From Pseudomonadota bacterium (GTDB lineage Bacteria; Myxococcota_A; UBA796; CAJQPC01), in contig JAAESX010000179.1 in the NCBI GenBank assembly GCA_024228935.1, positions 1 to 53,789 on the forward strand: 53,789 nt of DNA, in the 5' to 3' direction. Position 1 is the stretch's first letter; each line of letters begins with the position of its first letter. The notes under the pieces were generated by a model. The model worked only from the letters and a program-made list of their open reading frames with translations. It searched no databases and was not told where the DNA came from. This document shows, one piece after another, positions 49,497-53,789 of this stretch. The position numbers and the translations under genes were made by a program.

Positions 49497-50459
49497 ATGC
49501 GCTGCTGGCTGGAACATCCTGAAGGCGTCCGTCGCTGGATCGGCCCTGGTGGCCTTCTCCTCGGTCGCGAAGCCGACTGTGATCTGGTGTTCGAGGACAG
49601 CCGGATCAGTCGTCACCACCTGCTGGTCCGTGTCGGGAGCGAAGGCCCCGAGATGATCCACATGGGGAAGAACCCCGCCAAGGTCAACGGCAAGCGCCAC
49701 GAAGGCACCGTTCGCCTGTCCGACGGCGACGAGGTCCAGCTCCCGGGCTCGCCCGGTATCCGCGTCGGCGTCGTCGACTCCGGCCGTCGCGCGTCGATGT
49801 CCTGGATGATCGAGCGCAGCACCGGCGGTCGGTACGGCATCCGCCGCTTCCCGTTCTCGATGGGCGGCACCGAGGACGACGACCTCTCCTTCCGCGGCTG
49901 GCCGGCTGGCGCGCTCGTGGTTCGCCGAGCGCAGGGCTCCCTGTTCCTGCAGGCGTCGGTCCCGTGCCAGTACAACGGCAAGGAGCTCGACGAGATGACG
50001 CCGATCTTCCCGGGCGACCGGGTCGAGGTCGACGGCGAGATGATGCGGTTCTCCCTGGTCGGCCAGGACGGCGAGCGCGTCACCGTCGTGCCCGAGCGCG
50101 CCAAGCGCATCGTCAGCCTCACGCTCACGTTCCTGCCGACGGGCGGACGCCTGCTCGTCAGCTTCGGCGACGACGAGACCCAGGTCTACATGCCGGAGCG
50201 TCGCTTCGCGCTGCTGGCCACGCTGCTCTCGCCCCAGGCGGTCGAGCCGGGGGACTACGTCGACGACGAGACCGTCTGCAGCCGGGTCTGGCCGCGCAAC
50301 CCGAACAAGGGTCGCGAGCACGTCAACGTACTGCTGAAGCGCGCTCGCGAGGACCTGGTGAAGGCCGGTCTGAACGGCTTCAACCTGCTCGAGCGGGCTC
50401 GCGGTGGCGGCGCCACGCGGTTCGTCCTGCCACCGGGCGCGCAGGTGGAGGTCACTTGA
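49497..50459 (+). CDS. FHA domain protein with winged-helix-like C-terminus
   Basis: I choose ATG 49497 (MRCWLEHPEGVRRWIGP); it encodes 320 residues. FHA 1, at about 8-85, has LLGREADCDLVFEDSRISRHHLLVRV and KVNGKRHEG, the phosphothreonine-binding set. A second FHA-like half follows at 100-190 (FSMGGTEDDDLSF ... YNGKELDE), less canonical. Residues about 225-310 (YMPERRFALLATLLSP, DDETVCSRVWPRNPNKGREHVNVLLKRAREDL) resemble a winged-helix DNA-binding domain. It may link Ser/Thr phosphorylation to transcription. The next gene starts in its stop. Confidence 0.85.
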   Translation: MRCWLEHPEGVRRWIGPGGLLLGREADCDLVFEDSRISRHHLLVRVGSEGPEMIHMGKNPAKVNGKRHEGTVRLSDGDEVQLPGSPGIRVGVVDSGRRASMSWMIERSTGGRYGIRRFPFSMGGTEDDDLSFRGWPAGALVVRRAQGSLFLQASVPCQYNGKELDEMTPIFPGDRVEVDGEMMRFSLVGQDGERVTVVPERAKRIVSLTLTFLPTGGRLLVSFGDDETQVYMPERRFALLATLLSPQAVEPGDYVDDETVCSRVWPRNPNKGREHVNVLLKRAREDLVKAGLNGFNLLERARGGGATRFVLPPGAQVEVT

Positions 50460-50950
50460 CCCGGCACCTCGACGACCCCACCTTCGCCGAGGCCCTGGAG
50501 CTCTCGCGCGCATTCGAGCTGGATGCCACGCTCCTGCAGCGACTGGCTCAGCTCCCGGTCCTTCGCCGGGTGATGCTCGACTCGTCGCTGGCCGTGGACG
50601 ACTCGGTGGTCGGGCTGGTCGCCCGGGTACCGCTCCTCCGGGAGCTCGATCTGGCCTTCACCGGCATCACCGACGAAGCGCTCGAGCACCTGGCGGGTCA
50701 CCGTCGCTTGAAGACGCTCCGGCTGACCTGGTGTACCCAACTGACGGACGACGGACTGCGCCACCTGGCGTCGACGCCGCTGCGCTCGCTGGACCTGGCG
50801 TTCACCCGCATCACGGACCTGGGGCTCGCCCATCTCGCCGGGATGCGGAGCCTCGAGAAGCTGGACCTGACCGGCTGCCGCGTGACCTCGTCCGGGCTGG
50901 CGAAGCTGCCCGCGGGAACGCAGATCGTGTTGGGCGACCACCTCGGGTAG
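50456..50950 (+). CDS. Leucine-rich repeat protein
   Basis: TTG 50456 overlaps the previous stop; it encodes 164 residues. Four to five LRRs of the LxxLDLAFTxITDxGLxHLAG type occur (ELDLAFTGITDEALEHLAG, TLRLTWCTQLTDDGLRHLA, SLDLAFTRITDLGLAHLAG, KLDLTGCRVTSSGLAKLP). These are cysteine-containing-type (RNI/AMN1-like) repeats of about 24 residues. It has no signal or membrane span, so a cytoplasmic protein-binding role, probably with the FHA/winged-helix protein it is coupled to, is likely. Confidence 0.88.
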   Translation: MTRHLDDPTFAEALELSRAFELDATLLQRLAQLPVLRRVMLDSSLAVDDSVVGLVARVPLLRELDLAFTGITDEALEHLAGHRRLKTLRLTWCTQLTDDGLRHLASTPLRSLDLAFTRITDLGLAHLAGMRSLEKLDLTGCRVTSSGLAKLPAGTQIVLGDHLG

Positions 50951-50961
50951 CCTCCCGGGCT

Positions 50962-52764
50962 GTGACCCTTCTCCTTCTCTGGGCCTGTCGCTGCGGCAGC
51001 CCCGATGACAGCGCGCCCGAAGTGCGCACCCGCGAGCCCTGCACCGACTTCCGCGACGAGCGGCAGGTGCTCTGGGGCGACACCCACGTCCACACCGGGC
51101 TGAGCTTCGACGCCTGGGCGTACGACGTCACCGCCGGGCCCGAGGACGCGTGGGACTACGCCCGCGGCGGGACCCTGGATCTGGGCTACGGCGAGCTGGC
51201 GCTGGACCGGCCGCTGGACTTCGCCGTCATCACGGACCACGCCGAGTACCTGGCCGAGATCCCGGCGTGCACGGACCCGGACAGCCCCGGGTACATGGCC
51301 GAGACGTGCGTGACCTACCGCGAGGCCTCGACCTCGACGAAGGTCCAGCTGTTCGGCGTGAAGATGAGCCTGCCGGACCCCGACCGGTTCGAGGACATCT
51401 GCGCGATGGTCGACTGCGAGACCTCGGCCGCGGACACGTGGGACCGGGTCCAGGACGCGGCCGAGCAGGCCTACGACCGCACCGCGACCTGCGGCTTCAC
51501 GAGCTTCGTCGGGTACGAATGGAGCGGCACGACCAACGTCGCGAACCTGCACCGGAACGTGATCTTCAAGAGCTGGAAGGTCCCGCACCCCACGACCTAC
51601 TTCGACGTGCAGACCGGGCACGAGCTGTGGGACGCGCTCGAGCGTGACTGCCTGGATGGCATCGACGGCTGCGACGTCCTGGCCATCCCGCACAACGGGA
51701 ACACGAGCAACGGCAACCTGTTCCTGTTCGAGGGCGACGCCTTGGACGCCGAGCGCCGAGCGGCCTTCGAGCCTCTGGTCGAGGTCTACCAACACAAGGG
51801 CGACAGCGAGTGCCGGATGGGCTTCCTCAATGCCGACGAGGAGTGCCGCTTCGAGAAGGTACGGCTGGACGATGAGCTCGACGACTGCGGCGAAGAGACG
51901 GGCTCGGGCGGGCTGACCTACGCGGGCTGCCAGGCGGACCGGGACTTCCTGCGTGGGACGCTCGCGTACGGCCTGGAGATGAACGAGGACATCGGCGCCA
52001 ACCCGTTCCCGCTCGGCGTCATCGCGTCGACGGACACGCACTCGGCCACGCCGGGCCGGGTCGACGAGGAGACGTACCTGGGACACCTGGGCATCGCCGA
52101 GGACGAGCCCCTGGAGCGGCTGGCGTCACCTCGCCTGAACCCGGGCGGTGTCATCAACAGCGGGGGTGGTCTCGCCGCGGTCTGGGCCGAGGAGAACAGC
52201 CGCGAGTCGATCTTCGACGCGATGCGGCGGCGCGAGGTCTACGGCACGAGTGGGCCCCGGATCGAGGTGCGGGTGTACGGCGGAGACGTGCCCGTGGACG
52301 CGTGCGAGGGCGACTTCGTGGCGGCGGGTGAGGGGAGCTCGGCGGTTCCGATGGGCGGCGTGCTTCCGGGGGGCGAGCCGGCTCGGTTCGCAGTTCACGC
52401 CCTGGCGGATGGGACGGGCCTGGAGCGCATCCAGCTCGTGCGGGGCGTGCTGGTCGATGGCCAGGTGGAGACCGAGGTCATCGATCTCGTCGGCGAGCCG
52501 CTGCCGGACCCGGACCCGGAGACGTGCGAGTCCTCGGTCGGGGACGAGGAGCTCTGTGTCGTGTGGGAGGACCCCGACTGGTCGGGCGAGCCGGCGTTCT
52601 GGTACGTGCGGGTGCTCGAGGCGCCGACGTGCCGGTGGTCCTGGCAGGACTGCTTGTCGCTGCCCGAGGAAGAGAGGCCGGACAACTGCTTCGCCGAGGA
52701 TGTGCCGTGGGCGGTGCGCGAGCGGGCTTGGACGAGCGCGATCTGGTCGGAGGAGGCGCTCTAG
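50962..52764 (+). CDS. DUF3604 (PHP-like) lipoprotein
   Basis: GTG 50962 gives VTLLLLWAC|R, encoding 600 residues. DUF3604 features are VLWGDTHVHTGLSFDAW (the HxH of PHP-type metal sites), LDFAVITDHAEYLAEIP, FVGYEWSG, LAIPHNGN and GVIASTDTHSATPG. The C-terminal 150 residues include DGTGLERIQLVRGV and WYVRVLEAPTCRWSWQDC, also typical. The family is predicted to be metal-dependent phosphoesterases or hydrolases; the substrate is unknown. It ends in a CTAG stop shared with the convergent gene. Confidence 0.9.
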   Translation: MTLLLLWACRCGSPDDSAPEVRTREPCTDFRDERQVLWGDTHVHTGLSFDAWAYDVTAGPEDAWDYARGGTLDLGYGELALDRPLDFAVITDHAEYLAEIPACTDPDSPGYMAETCVTYREASTSTKVQLFGVKMSLPDPDRFEDICAMVDCETSAADTWDRVQDAAEQAYDRTATCGFTSFVGYEWSGTTNVANLHRNVIFKSWKVPHPTTYFDVQTGHELWDALERDCLDGIDGCDVLAIPHNGNTSNGNLFLFEGDALDAERRAAFEPLVEVYQHKGDSECRMGFLNADEECRFEKVRLDDELDDCGEETGSGGLTYAGCQADRDFLRGTLAYGLEMNEDIGANPFPLGVIASTDTHSATPGRVDEETYLGHLGIAEDEPLERLASPRLNPGGVINSGGGLAAVWAEENSRESIFDAMRRREVYGTSGPRIEVRVYGGDVPVDACEGDFVAAGEGSSAVPMGGVLPGGEPARFAVHALADGTGLERIQLVRGVLVDGQVETEVIDLVGEPLPDPDPETCESSVGDEELCVVWEDPDWSGEPAFWYVRVLEAPTCRWSWQDCLSLPEEERPDNCFAEDVPWAVRERAWTSAIWSEEAL

Positions 52765-53711
52765 AACCGGCGCTGGATCCCGACCGTCCCCGAGTACAGG
52801 TACCCGCCCGTGCTGGGCTCACTCGGCTGGGGGTACACCAGCGTGCTCTGCTGGCTCTCGGTTCCGTGCCCGAGCAGGTACAGCGTGAACGGAATCTCGA
52901 TGAACAGGCCGGTCTTCTCCGACAGGCTCCACATCGCGCCGCCGCCGAAGGTCACGCCCAGGATGCCGCGCGGCCCCCACGTGGTGTAGGGGTACTGGCC
53001 CTCGGGCTCGATGCCCATGATGCCGGTGAACGGCAGCCCGATCATCCAGTAGAAGGCGCCCGCCGGCTGGCCCGCGAAGAACATCCGCATGCGCGGCTCG
53101 ACCTGCAGGACCCAGCTCGGGCGCGGCTCGTTCGGCCAGACGTAGTCCGTCGAGGTCACGACCCCGGTCTTCGAGACGACCTGGACGAGTTGGGGCCACG
53201 AGGTGCTGCGGCGCTCGGCTCGGCGACCGTCGATGCGCAGGCTCCCCTCGCTGGCGGGCGCCAGGATCATCGTCGTGCCCCGGTCGGTGTCCAGCTCGTC
53301 GTAGAGCTCCTGGACCGGATGGTGCGCCGGGACGACCGTGAGCGGGAACGTGTAGTCGGGCTCGACCGATCGAGCGGCGGCGAACGCGAGCGCGGCGTTC
53401 TCCTCGTCGCGCTCCAGGAACGCCCGGAGTCCGACCATGCGGTGCAGCTCGGCCGACAGCGCCGGAGTGGCCGGATCGATGACGCAGGGCAGAGTCTCGT
53501 CGGCTCGATCCATCGCGTGCAGGAACGCTTCCTCGTCCCGCGCCTCGAACGCGCTCTCGGCGTCGTCCAGGGCCAGCTGCACCGTCGCGGTGGAGCAGTC
53601 CTGGGCCAGAGCGGCGGCGGAGAGGAGGAGGAACGTCAGGACACCTCTAACGCCGTCCGGACCGCCTCTCTTATTGCGCCGGTCAGGATGCTTGAGGGAG
53701 AGAATAGCCAC
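52761..53711 (-). CDS. Outer-membrane or periplasmic protein with beta-barrel-like C-terminus
   Basis: ATG 53711 gives 316 residues with a basic n-region (RRNKRGG) and signal GVLTFLLLSAAALAQ, cleaved before DCSTATVQ. The first half is helical (AESAFEARDEEAFLHAMDRADET, TPR-like), with an inner segment resembling a PEGA-type stalk (ILAPASEGSLRIDGRRAERR). The second half has amphipathic beta strands (ILGVTFGGGAMWSLSEKTGLFIEIPF) and ends in RRF, with the C-terminal Phe typical of outer-membrane barrels. No family name is secure. Confidence 0.75.
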   Translation of the reverse strand: MAILSLKHPDRRNKRGGPDGVRGVLTFLLLSAAALAQDCSTATVQLALDDAESAFEARDEEAFLHAMDRADETLPCVIDPATPALSAELHRMVGLRAFLERDEENAALAFAAARSVEPDYTFPLTVVPAHHPVQELYDELDTDRGTTMILAPASEGSLRIDGRRAERRSTSWPQLVQVVSKTGVVTSTDYVWPNEPRPSWVLQVEPRMRMFFAGQPAGAFYWMIGLPFTGIMGIEPEGQYPYTTWGPRGILGVTFGGGAMWSLSEKTGLFIEIPFTLYLLGHGTESQQSTLVYPQPSEPSTGGYLYSGTVGIQRRF

Positions 53712-53789
53712 AGTGCCTGAACCAGTTTGAGCAGTTCGTCGCGGTGACTTCTCGGAGAGCGATTCCGATGTCTTCGATGAGGCGGGGGA
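53712..53789. other. Window edge without a recognisable gene
   Basis: The last 78 bases upstream of the 53711 start contain no complete ORF or motif that I can support. Confidence 0.3.

Overview
The window is a very GC-rich, densely coded bacterial chromosome segment, probably from a member of the Myxococcota or a close deltaproteobacterial relative. The sequence evidence for this is: a MYXO-CTERM-like tail (Cys-Gly-Cys, a leucine helix, then an Arg cluster) on the 10150-11295 protein; many secreted Asp/Glu-rich lipoproteins; several FHA proteins; multiheme cytochromes; and heavy use of GTG/TTG starts with 1-8 base overlaps inside operons. The taxonomic call is an inference. I saw no rRNA, tRNA, insertion sequence, integrase or CRISPR array.

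Layout. 1-6189: a four-gene translationally coupled operon of MoxR-type AAA+ ATPase (5' end outside the window), DUF5682 protein, VWA protein and a double SWIM zinc-finger protein. 6194-13634: secreted and lipid-anchored proteins (M48 protease, beta-propeller-like lipoproteins, a pentaheme and a monoheme cytochrome c) and a decayed beta-barrel gene. 13644-15363: an ATP-grasp gene preceded by a probable cysteine-responsive attenuator (a leaderless seven-Cys leader peptide plus intrinsic terminator), divergent from a TlpA-like thioredoxin lipoprotein. 15430-23898: FHA protein, small lipoprotein with a sigma-54-type promoter, ferritin-like protein, Zn-type CDF transporter behind a Fur-like box, a DUF4132/HEAT protein, and an ABC exporter operon. 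24048-32051: an anaerobic benzoyl-CoA degradation locus. 32105-38021: diheme cytochrome, flavin disulfide oxidoreductase, CoA-binding protein and two polytopic membrane proteins. 38311-44194: arylsulfotransferase-like and SUMF1-like lipoproteins, a DUF2723 membrane glycosyltransferase with a DPM1-like GT2, and lectin-like lipoproteins. 44283-53711: TIMP-like protein, SelO, class III cyclase, lipoprotein, RCK channel-like protein, FHA/winged-helix and LRR proteins, a DUF3604 lipoprotein and an outer-membrane protein.

The best understood pathway is the 24-32 kb locus. It has four ATP-dependent benzoyl-CoA reductase subunits in the order and sizes of the Azoarcus BzdNOPQ type, a BzdR-like regulator (HTH plus shikimate-kinase-like domain), dienoyl-CoA hydratase and 6-hydroxycyclohexene-carbonyl-CoA dehydrogenase. 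The divergent control region carries TGCA boxes at 10-bp phasing. The ring hydrolase (Oah), ferredoxin and benzoate-CoA ligase are not in the window. The cytochromes nearby fit anaerobic respiration.

Two features stand out as possibly undescribed. One is the poly-cysteine attenuator at 14613-14804. The other is a set of eleven lipoproteins whose signal peptides appear to be only about 6-9 residues long with no basic n-region.
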